Below, piece by piece: positions 22,520 to 33,189 of a stretch of 64,000 bases of DNA (its first letter is position 1; each line of letters starts with the position of its first letter). The position numbers and the translations under genes were made by a program. The notes under the pieces are model-generated. The model made no database searches, was not told where the DNA came from, and saw only the letters and a list, made by a program, of their open reading frames with translations. This DNA comes from Poecilobothrus nobilitatus. Its lineage: Eukaryota; Arthropoda; Insecta; Diptera; Dolichopodidae. Where the stretch lies: positions 210,634,093-210,698,092 of the forward strand of contig OX352773.1 in assembly GCA_947095535.1 (NCBI GenBank). The letters run 5' to 3'.

Positions 22520-24930
22520 AATCCATCTCAGGAACATAAAGAAAACTTGCCAGAACACCATTCTATTAAATTTAAAGGTTCTACTTTTGTTGGTTTTGGA
22601 GATATGCTCGTTGCTCTTGTGCTCGTCCGGAAGTTTCCAAAATACGAACCCATGGTTCAAATTCTTTCAAATATCAGTTTCCAATTTTACAGAAAAGGAA
22701 ACATAACAGAACACCTTTGTACTAAAAATAAAAGTTCTATCTTTGTTGGTTGTGGAGATATACTCGTTTGATCTGGGGCTCGTCCGGAAGCTTCCAAGAT
22801 TTGAACCCATGGACCAAATCCTCACAAATTTCAGAAACATAAATCAAACATGAAGGAACACCATTCTGCCTAATTTAAAGGTTATATCTTTGTTGCATTT
22901 GGAGATAATATCATTTGCTCTGAGGCTCGTTCGGAAGCTTTCAAAATCCGAACCCAAGGACCAAATCCTCTCAAATATCAGAGGCCTAAATCATACATGA
23001 AAGAACACCATTATGCCAAAAGTAAAGGTTATATATTTGTTGTTTTTGGAGATAATCTCATTTGCTCTGGGGCTCGTTCGGAAGCTACCAAAATCCAAAC
23101 CCATGGACCACATCCTCTTAAATTTTAGAGACATAAATCAAACTGGAAGAAACATCATTATAAAAAATTTAAAGGTTCTATCTTTATTGGTTTTGGAGAT
23201 AATCTCGTTTGCTCTGGGGCTCGTTCGGAAGTTTCCAAAACCCGAACCCATGGACCAAATCTTCTCACATTTCAGAGACTTAAATAAAACATGAAAGAAC
23301 ACCACCCTGCCAAATTTAAAGGTTATATCTTTGTTGGTTTTGGAGATAATCTCATTTGCTCTGGTGCTCGTTCGGAAGCTTCCAAAACCAAATCCATGGA
23401 CCAAATCCTCTTAAATTTCAGAGACATAAATCAAACACGAAAGAACACCATTGTACCAAATTCAAAGGTTCTACCTTTGTTCGTATTGGATATAATCTCA
23501 TTTGCTCTACGGCTCGTTGGGAAGCTTCCAAAATTCGAATCCACAAATTCTTTCAAATTTAAACCCATGGCCAAATCCTCTCAAATTTTAGAGACTTAAA
23601 TCAAACATGAAAAAACACCATTCGGGCAAATTTAAAGGTTATATATATTTGTTGTTTTTGGAGATAATCTCATTTGCTCTGGGGCTCGTTCGGAAGCTTC
23701 CAAAATCCAAACCCATGGACCACATCCTCTTAAATTTTAGAGGCATAAATCAAACTGGAAGAAACATCATTATAAAAAATTTAAAGGTTCTATCTTTATT
23801 GGTTTTGGAGATAATCTCGTTTGCTCTGGCGCTCGTTCGGAAGTTTCCAAAAGCCGAACCCATGGACCAAATCCTCTTAAATTTCAGAGACATAAATCGA
23901 ACGGGAAGGAACACCACCCTGCCAAATTTAAAGGTTATATCTTTGTTGGTTTTGGAGATAATCTCATTTGCTCTGGTGCTCGTTCGGAAGCTTCCAAATC
24001 CAAACCCATGGACCAAATCCTCTTAAATTTCAGAGGCCTAAATCATACATGAAAGAATACCATTCTGCCAAAAGTAAAGGTTATATCTTCATTGGTTTTG
24101 GAGATAATCTCATTTGCTCTGGGGCTCGTTCGGAAGCTTCCAAATCCAAACCCATGGACCAAATCCTCTTAAATTTCAGAGACATAAATCGAACGGGAAG
24201 GAACACCACCCTGCCAAATTTAAAGGTTATATCTTTGTTGGTTTTGGAGATAATCTCATTTGCTCTGGTGCTCGTTCGGAAGCTTCCAAATCCAAACCCA
24301 TGGACCAAATCCTCTTAAATTTCAGAGGCCTAAATCATACATGAAAGAACACCACCTTACCAAATTTAAAGGTTATATCTTTGTTGGTTTTGGAGATAAT
24401 CTCATTTGCTCTGGTGCTCGTTCGGAAGCTTCCAAATCCAAACCCATGGACCAAATCCTCTTAAATTTCAGAGAACTAAATCATACATGAAAGAACACCA
24501 TTCTGCCAAAAGTAAAGGTTCTATCTTTATTGGTTTTGGAGATAATCTCGTTTGCTCTGGGGCTCGTTCGGAAGTTTCCAAAAGCCGAACCCATGGACCA
24601 AATCTTCTCACATTTCAGAGACTTAAATAAAACATGAAAGAACACCGCCCTACCAAATTTAAAGGTTCTATCTTTGTTGGTTTTGGAGATAATCTCATTT
24701 GCTCTGGTGCTCGTTCGGAAGCTTCCAAAACCCAAACCCATGGACCAAATCCTCTTAAATTTTAGAGACATAAATCGAACGGGAAGAAACATCATTGTAC
24801 AAAATTTGAAGGTTCTATCTTTGTTGCTTTTGGAGATAATCTCGTTTGCGGAGATTATCTCCAAAAGCCCGGAATCATTCGGAAGCTTCCAGAATCCGAA
24901 CCCATGGACGGATTTTGTCCAGATTCGAAC
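22520..24930. repeat. Tandem array of ~16 units of ~146 bp
   Basis: A landmark CCATGG or close variant recurs at 22650, 22807, 22954, 23101, 23248, 23394, 23565, 23713, 23860, 24006, 24152, 24298, 24444, 24591, 24738 and 24902. Thirteen of the fifteen intervals are 146-148; three (157, 171, 164) lie at the edges or at a local insertion, and a few units are diverged. Each unit contains AAATTTAAAGGTT, TTGGTTTTGGAGATAATCTC, TTTGCTCTGG-GCTCGTTCGGAAG and CCATGGACCAAATCCTC. Units in the middle are nearly identical and edge units are diverged, as expected from unequal exchange. Many open frames on both strands arise only because the units repeat; none is a real gene. Confidence 0.95.
24826..24868. 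repeat. Perfect 18-bp inverted repeat closing the array
   Basis: GCTTTTGGAGATAATCTC (24826-24843) is followed after 7 bases (GTTTGCG) by its exact reverse complement (24851-24868). The left half is the normal repeat-unit sequence; the right half is an inverted partial unit. It occurs once, in the last unit. Confidence 0.93.
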
Positions 24931-25010
24931 TTAGCCTTTCTTTCGTAATTAGTAACCTACTATATAAATTTCATCAAGATAGCATCATTATTTTTTGAGT
25001 TATCGTGCGT

Positions 25011-25087
25011 ACGGACGGACGGACGGACGGACGGACGGACATCGCTAAATCGACTCCGGCGGTGATCCTGATTCAGAATATATATAC
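25011..25087. repeat. GGAC microsatellite and core of the mini-me-like element
   Basis: A run of seven and a half ACGG/GGAC units (25011-25040) is followed by ATCGCTAAATCGACTCCGGC, GATCCTGATTCAGAATA and a TATATATACAT tract. The order (GTCY)n, core, (TA)n is the diagnostic layout of mini-me elements in flies. Confidence 0.8.
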
Positions 25088-25143
25088 ATGTCTATACCTA
25101 ACTCGCTTCCTTTTGGTGGTTACAAACACCATACCAAAGTTAA

Positions 25144-25172
25144 TATACCCTATACTTTAGGTGTAGGGTATA
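25144..25172. repeat. Right terminal hairpin of the Helentron-like element
   Basis: TATACCCTA (25144-25152) and TAGGGTATA (25164-25172) form a perfect 9-bp stem with an 11-base loop. The 3' half overlaps the subterminal inverted repeat shared with 22277-22289. Confidence 0.8.
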
Positions 25173-25236
25173 AAAACACATTAATTCCGTTTTATTGTAT
25201 AAAATTTGAAATATAAAATTAAAAAAAAAACATTTT

Positions 25237-25640
25237 TTAGCGCATTTTTAAAAAATTTTCAAAAAATGTGCAGATTTGTTTCACTCTGTCTCTCTATCCG
25301 TCAGTCTGGGTGTTCAAAAATTCTACACCGTTTAAAATAAAACAATGAAATTTTAACTACGAATACGCATCGCGGAAAAACTAATTTTGTGAAACAAATT
25401 TTTTCTGTAGTCCCACTCGTTATGGAGTTACATCCCTACAAAGTTTGAAAAAGCCCTATCTTCAAATTGTTATAACACAGGTTCTTAAGGCATATTTTTA
25501 AACTCGAAACGCCAAACCATATATGGTTTTATAAACTTTATAAATACACATATACATATGTATAAAATAAATATGTATGTGGCTTTGTCATGCGGTATTT
25601 TAATATACCGTTATGTGAAGATCAATTTTTGCAAAAAGTT
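25237..25640 (-). repeat. Interspersed hairpin-ended repeat, copy 1
   Basis: In inverted orientation it shares a terminal hairpin (GCGCATTTTT/AAAAAATGTGC, 25240-25272), a TCYGTC tract, ATTCTACACCGTTTAAA, CACTCGTTATGGAGTTAC, AAAGTTTGAAAAAGCCCTAT and ACCGTTATGTGAA with the copy at 53727-54515. It lies 65 bases beyond the end of the Helentron-like element. Confidence 0.75.
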
Positions 25641-28600
25641 CGACCCATTCTATCTTTCAAACTGTTAAATTTTGAACGGTTTACGGTTAGATTTTTGGAA
25701 ATAAGTATGAGTCATACCTATCAGGAAATATTTTTAAAAAATTAAAGCTCTAACATTTTATTTTTGTTTGTGGTAATAATTTTTCTTAATAATATCACGT
25801 TACCTTATAATTGACGAAAGTGTGATTAATTTTTCTCAACATTTTTCTTATTGTTTTCATTATTATTCATAATTTGTATTAATAAAATACGTAATTTATA
25901 TTATTATAAATTTATTTTTCAATATATCTAGTACTCTTTACTCTAGGCTTATTATGGAATTTTTTTACTTTTGGAAATGTGTTTTTTTTTTGAAAATCCT
26001 TAGTTTTTTCCATTACCTGTTTTATATTTAACTTCATATTCTATGTAATAATAGAATTAATTACTTTTTCATTTTTTTTTTATTGTCAGCGAAATACATA
26101 ACTGTAATTATCAAAAAAAAAAAAAAAGAATTTAAATTATTACAGTTCTAAAATTTTTTAAGTTCACTTCAGTACAAACAAAAAAAAAAAAACATCAAAT
26201 TACTGATTATAAACTACATACATTCATATATAGAAAATTTTTTATAATCCTGTAATATTTAACATCAAATAGTCCTATTTTTAAGTAGCTGTTTTTAACT
26301 ATTTAAAACATCTTTTTTTTTTATTGGGCTGTAAATATCATGTGTAGTTTTTAAATGCAGTTTTAATTTTTTGTTTAATTTTTTTTTATCACTAGTTTTT
26401 TTTTTTGTAGTTTAAATATTATTTATAAATATTTTTTTTTCATTTAATTTTATTCATACGAGTGATAAGAGTTGTTCTGTCATACTTGTATTACTATCAT
26501 TAAAAAAAAGAAAACAAAACAAAAAAAAAACTAAAAAATAAGTATTTTGTTAACGAGTTCATATATTCAGCATTTTTTATATATGTATGTATTTTTATAA
26601 CATGATTTTATATTTTACATTTGTATATTTGTATATTTCTGATACCAGTGATTATTTTTATTTAGTACTTATATTAATTTTATTTTTTTTTTTTTTAATT
26701 TTTATTTTTTATGGAATAATTGCAGTTTCTCTTTGTTTTTTTTTGTATTTGCCGTTCAGTTGTTGTAATCGGATCCATTACAACTATAATTTGAAACCAT
26801 TATATACTATTAGTTGAAATATTATACATATTTAAACATTATAATACAGATACTGTTTAGTTTTATGAATAGCTTAATATTAAAACTATAGATAGATAAA
26901 ATATGATTATTTTTATATACATAACTTATACATATATCATACATATTATTATACTTATAACTATGTATATAAAGTTAGGACGTACCAAAAATGATAATAA
27001 CTAAATTGAAGAAATTTTTAATTATACCTGGAACTTTGTGAGTGACAAAAAAGTTGATAGAAAATTTTTTAAAATCGCTTTAAAATTTTGTTTAATTTTG
27101 ATTTGCCATATAAAAGATATATTTATGTGGAATTATGTATATGTATGTTATTTTAACTGAGGAAAAAACTAAAGAAAGTTTTCTAAATTATACGGGATAT
27201 TAAAGATGTATTTAACCTACTTCACCTCGTCTTAATGTTATCAAATAAGACGCCTTTTATAGAATCTTATAATCATAAATAAAATTTTCAATTTAATGAT
27301 TATAGAAAGAATACAAACAATAATAATGGGGATATGTTATAGGATTATGACGTTGTAGACATACATATATGTTAAGATGTTGGAAATATTTTGTAAATTT
27401 ATTCTTAGTACTGATTTCAAGAATTCTGTACTCAATTTCTGTACTTAATTACGTAATGTACTAAATCTTATGACATATAATGGCTCAAAATGCCTTTATA
27501 CAAATTGATATTTTAAAGTAGTATAGGAGTATTTTGAAAATTTATACTTTTATGTCAAATTTATTTTGACAAGTGCTAAAAATCATTTTATTCTACCATT
27601 ATTTAACTATATTTAGAATTATTTATGATCATTATGACAAATATTGAGTAAATTTTAAATGCACATATCATTAATTGTCAAAAAAGTATGTTATTATTTT
27701 AGTTTTTAAATTTTAATATTGTGAAAAAAGAGAAATATGATTTAATTTAATAATTTTTAAAAATATTGTGTCTAATAAAAGGTTTTTATTATTAGTTTTT
27801 ACTTATTCACTTTTAACGAAAAGAAAAAAGAATATTTTTAGTGCAAGTGCGATCATCTAGTGTGATTTTCAAAACACTAATTTTTGACAGATAATCAAGT
27901 GTTAAGTGCGATGAATTCCGGACAAGACTTGATACTATTAGGAGTTTTCGGACAAAAAAATAGTGCGATAAAATAGTATATTATATATATTAAATATATT
28001 TATATTATTTTGTATGTCAGGATAAATTTAGACGTAATGAGAAATATATTATAATAAAAATGTTGATTTCGCAGTTAGAGGTCGTAATTAAACTCTATAA
28101 GATTATTATCTGAATCATTTTCTAAGATTTAAAAATTCATTTATAAACATATTAAAACAGATAAAATGTGTAATTTAATATTTTTATAATAACTACATAT
28201 ATGTTGAGATTTAAGTTTAGTATGATTTAATTTTTAAAAATATCATATTAAAAATATAATGTATCTATTTATATATCATGGTATTTTGCATATTTATTTA
28301 TTTTAATTTTTAATCTTAAGTTTAAAGCCCACATAGAAGTATCTAACAATTTTTTTTGCTGTTTTTCTGTTTTTTTTTCTTTTTTTTTTTTTAAACTAGG
28401 AGTAATTAGAATGAGAAAATAAAAATTAATGTTGAAATTTTATAACTTACATAAAAAAAAAATCATTTAAAATCATTTATTGACTATTAAAATATGACAT
28501 TTCGTAATCTTATGACTAAAATGGAATCTATAGATACGTGTATCGTAGTATCGTACGGTTATAAAAAATTGAAATACAAAAAAAAAGTGGACCACACATG

Positions 28601-29186
28601 TTCTATATATATACATATCAGTTAAAATTAATTTAAAAACATGTGTATAAAACTAATATTATATGTAGGTACATATTATAAGTTTTGTAATAGATTTTTT
28701 ATTTGATAAATTTTTTATTTCTCATAATTTTTTTTATCATTTTGAACACGTTTTTTTTTTTTTTTTTTTTTAAGACTATAGATATAATTTTTCATTTAAA
28801 TTTAAGATAACGTTCATTTAAAAAAAATATAATACATACTTATACATTTAAATGTTTTTTTTTTGTTTTTTTTTCATCATTCTGAAAAAGTAAATAAAAG
28901 CTAAATGAATGAAATTGTTAAAATCACTTTAAATATAACTTAAAAAATTAAAATATCTTAAGCATATTATATATGTAGCTAAATAAAGTGATAAAAATTC
29001 CTACTGGAATTACATATTTATGTGTTTTTTTTTTCTAACTATTTTTTGAACGTTGTTTACTTCTTGTTTGTGTCAAAAAAGTGCAGTTTTTAATAAATTA
29101 TCGACAAAACATAACCATTTTTAAGAAATTTAATATTAAATTTTTTATCATAATACATATTATAACATACATACATTATGTACCTA
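25641..29186. other. A+T-rich non-coding DNA
   Basis: No gene is supported. Long T runs (26683-26696, 28381-28392, 28751-28770) and TATACATA repeats are frequent. A patch at 27840-27970 with three AGTGCGAT motifs and two TCGGACA or CCGGACA motifs is richer in G and C and remains unexplained. Confidence 0.6.
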
Positions 29187-30234
29187 TAGGGTGTTCAAAA
29201 TTGAGGTATCATTGTAATTTTAATAAAAAAAGACTTTTTTTGAAATATTAAATATATTTTTATTTTAATTTATTACAAATAGCTTCCGGTTAATAATAAA
29301 AAATTATGTCGGCCAAGTGGCCCCCTCTACTACTTTGGCAGGCTTCCAATCTTTTACCAAAATTCTGAATAACGTTGTTCAATAAACTGTTCTCAATGGT
29401 TGAAATCTGCTCGATAATGTTGTTTTTAAGCTCTTGAATTGTTGTGGGATTATTGCTGTACGCTTTCGATTTCACAAAACCCCACAAAAAAAAATCCAAC
29501 GATGTCAAATCGCCCGATCTTGGTGGCCACATCACTCCTCCTCACTCAACTCCTACAGGTTGCTCTAAGATAAGCCTTGGATTCTCTTCACCCCAAATGC
29601 GGCAATTCTGTTTGTTGACGTAGCCATTGAGCTGGAAATGAGCTTCGTCGGTGAAGATTATTTTGTTAAAAAAATTCTCATTTTCTTCTTGTTTTTCGAT
29701 TGCCCAAGAAACGAATTGCCGACGTAATGCATGGTCAGTTGGTTTTAATTCTTGCGTCAGCTGGATCTTATAAGCCTTTAAATGGAGATCACAATTCAAA
29801 ATGTTGAATAATATGGATGGTTTGATGTTTAATTGCTGCGAACGATGACGAATGGAAGTTTTTGGATCTTCTTCAACACTTCTGCTCACAGCTGCTACAT
29901 TCTCGGTTGAACGGCCACTACGTTGATAAATGTTGCCTCTGTTATCAAGAATAGATCCAGTTTCTAGAAATTTATCAACCATCAGCTTGATGGCACGATT
30001 TGTTGGAGCATTTTCTCTACCAAATTTTGTTCGTAATTTCCTAATTACATCTTGAAAACTTTTACCATTTTCAAAAAATGTTGTAATAACAAAAACACGT
30101 TGTTCCTTCGTGTAACGTTCCATATTAACTAACCGGAATGTATTTAGAATATACCTAAAGAAACCTCGTATAAAAATCCCAGGTAGAAAAAATGGCGGCA
30201 AAATCAAAATGATACCTCAATTTTGAACACCCTA
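29187..30234 (-). mobile_element. Internally deleted mariner (DD41D, rosa-like)
   Basis: Terminal inverted repeats GGGTGTTCAAAATTGAGG... match for about 24 bases at both ends (from 29189, and inverted up to 30232), and TATA/TATATA flanks fit TA target duplication. The transposase lies on the minus strand and is broken. Its residues around the first and third catalytic aspartates match the DD41D group first described as rosa in a fruit fly. At 1.05 kb it is shorter than a typical full-length mariner of about 1.3 kb. Confidence 0.9.
29290..30123 (-). pseudogene. Mariner-type transposase, internal deletion and one stop
   Basis: The best start is the Met at 30123 (MERYTKEQRVF...), typical of this family; the 28 residues before it run into the inverted repeat. 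Residues 1-110 form the helix-turn-helix DNA-binding part (FGRENAPTNRAIKLMVDKF). The first catalytic Asp lies in IIFTDEAHF. The frame meets a stop at 29542-29544, then resumes in the same frame with WPPRSGDLTSLDFFLWGF, which holds the third catalytic Asp. The segment between, with the QQDGA-type second Asp, is missing, probably by a deletion of roughly 100 codons. The protein cannot be catalytically active. The C-terminal part ends normally at 29290. Confidence 0.92.
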
Positions 30235-30794
30235 TATATGAAGTTAAAAAGTTTTATTTCGGGAATATATAAATATAAATTCCCTATTAATTATCACCAA
30301 ATACTCAGTTTATTGCATTGGAAAATAAAAAAAAATTTTGTTTTTCATAAATTTTATACCCAATAATTTTAGTTCATAGAATAGTTTATAATTTTTTGGG
30401 TGCAATGAACCCAAAACTGTAAATTGACTATCTATAGATAAAGCTTTTCCTAACTTTTAATAATACGGTATAGATTAAAAGAATAATTTTATATGACAAT
30501 TGTTTTCAATTTTAGTCTAAATTAAAATGGTTTTATTAAAAAAATAATATAAATTATCTTCAATTGGTTTGACATCTTATCGAGGGAGAAGACTTTATTC
30601 CTATAATCATTTAATATAAACTAAATTTCATCATTAATTTTAAGTTTAAATTAGTCGGCGATAAATAGACTCTAACTATATTTTATTATAGAACTTAAAT
30701 ACTAATCAAAAGGAAAATTTTTAAATTTTTTTTTTATAAAATTTTTATCTAAGTAAAAATTGTCAAAGAGATACACATTTTTCAATTTTAAGGA
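30235..30794. other. A+T-rich non-coding DNA
   Basis: No gene, repeat family or notable structure is visible. Confidence 0.6.
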
Positions 30795-31235
30795 AGTCTT
30801 AAATAATTAACGAAAATCGCTAACGCATGTAAAAATATAATATTGGAGTTTTTTAGAGCTTTAATTTTTATGCCTTACTTTCGACGATATTGTATAGAAG
30901 TATCTAAATAAACTTTTAATTTCTAATAACTCTTAAATAAGGGGACAGAACAAACAATTTCTATGGTAACTTATACTAATTCTAAAAAATTTTCCTCCCT
31001 TCAAAAATTTCAAAATTCTTTTTGAAGCAGTCCGGAGATAATGGAGGATCTAAAATCTTTAAATGTTTTTTTTTTGACATATAATGCATACAAAATAAGA
31101 TATAAACATTTACAACTAAGGTTTTTTCCAATTGTTAGAAGCTATGAATTCGTAATGGGTGAATTAATTGTACACAGACGGACGGACGGATGTATAAAGT
31201 TTTCAAAAAGTATGCAATATTTTTAAAAATATTAT
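30795..31235 (+). repeat. Interspersed hairpin-ended repeat, copy 2
   Basis: It shares GCTAACGCATGTAAAAATAT, TAATAACTCTTAAA, ACTTATACTAATTCTAAAA, TCCGGAGATAATG and a short CAGACGGACGGACGG tract with the copy at 53727-54515, in the same order. The short open frame inside it at 31041-31226 is not a gene. Confidence 0.75.
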
Positions 31236-32066
31236 AATTTGTCTATTGTCTAATCTAATTGTTAAAATGTATTCTTATTTCTATATGTATAATTGATTTC
31301 TTTTTACTAAATAAGGATTTATGCAATACAATAAATATAAATTTTAATTAATTATTGTGTAATGTATATTATATATATATATATATATAATGAATAAATA
31401 ATTAAGAAATACCATAGAGGTACGTGGTTCAACAATATAATATATATAAAAAAAAAAATTGTCAGATTTATAATTGCAACATTTAAAATTTTAATTTTAT
31501 GATAAATAAACCTTGAATAACAGTTTAATATATTATGTAAATGAAAATAATATATTATATACATATTGGGTGGCTGTAGTAGGTGGTATTATAATTCTCT
31601 GAACAACATTACTGAATTTCGTATACATACAGAATAACTTGGAGTAAAGAAAATTATTTTTATTTAAATGTATGCATCATATTAAAATTATTATTAAATT
31701 TATTTAAATTTATACATCATATTAAAATTATATTCTTGAGTCTCCACTAGTCTACAAAAGTTGATTCTCAATTTCAAATACCCTTATTATGTTAGAAAAA
31801 ATTTGTAATAACTGCTTTGCTTATTGTTTCCGTCAGCCATCTAAGTATTTTTTTTTTTTACAGTTATCTTAACATATGAACATTTTTCTTTCATATGAAG
31901 TCATAGAGAGTGTAGTTAAGCCTGATGTTTTACAAATTTCAGCTTTTTTGCTTTCAAATTGTATTTTTGATCATCAATTTTCGATTTAATATTACGTATT
32001 GACAGTCATAACATTTGTTGAAATCGCATTTTTCATGACACACTTTAACTACATACATTACATATA
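31236..32066. other. A+T-rich non-coding DNA with a TA run and a 40-bp tandem duplication
   Basis: A TATATA run lies at 31365-31388. At 31659-31732 a 40-bp block (TATTTAAATGTATGCATCAT...) is duplicated in tandem with two or three differences. No gene is supported. Confidence 0.65.
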
Positions 32067-32710
32067 CAGGGTGTCCGAAACTCAAAGGTCACGAAAAAGT
32101 GAGGTGATCGAGAAATTCATAACAAACAAAAAATTGTTCTGGAGGGGGAGGTCTATTTCTAACGGTTTCCGAGATAACGTTCTTCAAAGTAATTTCATTC
32201 ACTTTTTAAAGAAATAACAACATCTTTGCTCCTGTATAACATAGAAGATTCGTTTAAGTGTCGGTAGCTATATAGCTGAAGTTGTGGGCTTTCACGGCAA
32301 TATTCCAATTTTTATTTATCTTTCATAGATGAAGAGTTACAAGATTTTAAATACGAAAAATATTGATATTCACTGCTTTTATAAGATAACTGTAATTTTT
32401 GCATAAAAAACCGTTATTAATGTATCAATTTTATTTCATTTTCAAATCAACTATTCCTCAGTTTCAATTTAATTTAATACATTTTTCTCTTATCTTTTAC
32501 CATTTTCGAGATAATTATCTAAATATAACCATATGCTTACTTACCAAGTAATTATGTTATTATTTTTATGTAACAGTATAGAAAATAATTTTTTTAACAA
32601 AATTTCAATTAAGCATATGGTTATATTTATATATAATTATCTCGAAAACTGTAAAAGATAAGAAACAAATGTATTAACTTAATAGATAAGGTCTGAAACA
32701 ATTAGAAATT
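32067..32710. mobile_element. Probable DNA-transposon end and adjacent ~65-bp inverted repeat
   Basis: CAGGGTGTCCGAAACTCAAA at 32067, preceded by TA, looks like the terminal inverted repeat of a TA-inserting DNA transposon. No matching opposite end was found nearby. Further on, a long imperfect palindrome joins 32476-32539 (CTTATCTTTTACCATTTTCG ... CATATGCTTA) to 32609-32676 (TAAGCATATGG ... CGAAAACTGTAAAAGATAAG). I cannot say whether the two belong to one element. An open frame at 31999-32217 crosses the end and is not conserved. Confidence 0.5.
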
Positions 32711-33189
32711 CAAAGATTTTACAAATAATCTTACATTTAATATTAACATTTTGGGAACAAGTACAATTTTAAACAGTTTTGTACAAATACACTGTATCTA
32801 TACTTTCATCTCACTCAAAAATCATTTTGTTTTTAAAACTATACCATTTATCTTTAGAATCAAATCATTTTTTTTTTTATTATTTTGCAAAATTCTTTAA
32901 AAAGATCAAAAATATTTTTATATATATTGTCATTGTGATGCCATTAAATTGTTTTGATATTTTTATCACTTGCTTGCAGCAATTTCTTTAAAATGCAACT
33001 AAAATTTAATACAATATCTTACTTTTACTTAGTTTTTCTTTCTAAATATATATGTATGTACATTATGTATGTATATACATATATGTATGTATGTACATAG
33101 AAAGTTTTTTATTTATATACATAAACAGTTTTTTTTATTTTTAAGATTAATTTAGTTCTTCTTTCGACTTTCGTTTAAGATCTTGTTTT
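32711..33189. other. A+T-rich non-coding DNA with TATG/TACA repeats
   Basis: TATGTATG and TACATA repeats at 33046-33100 form several overlapping palindromes. No gene is supported. Confidence 0.6.

Larger units (their letters stand above)
22245..25172. mobile_element. Helentron/mini-me-like non-autonomous element carrying a satellite array
   Basis: Both ends carry short structured sequences. On the left are the hairpin TAAGTCG/CGACTTA (22253-22273) and then ATACCCTACACCT (22277-22289). On the right is the inverse, AGGTGTAGGGTAT (25159-25171), within the hairpin TATACCCTA/TAGGGTATA. About 130 bases from the right end is a GGAC tract followed by a conserved-looking core and a TA-rich run (25011-25087). 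This is the (GTCY)n-core-(TA)n layout known for dipteran mini-me/DINE elements, which are Helentron-associated. The centre is a 16-unit ~146-bp array. No Rep or helicase frame is present, so mobility would depend on other copies. The assignment is by structure, not by homology search. Confidence 0.75.

Noticed and set aside
22520..24930. Possible CRISPR array
   Set aside because: Units are ~146 bp of contiguous repeat without short constant repeats alternating with unique spacers, and the context is a eukaryotic transposon.
22413..24934. About fifteen overlapping open frames of 60-140 codons on both strands, some with repeated peptide blocks such as LEIISFALGLVRK
   Set aside because: They are translations of the 146-bp tandem repeat in different phases. 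Reading continues only because units lack stops in some frames; both strands read equally well and 146 is not a multiple of three.
31041..31226. 61-codon open frame on the plus strand
   Set aside because: It is inside copy 2 of the same interspersed repeat and crosses the GGAC tract.
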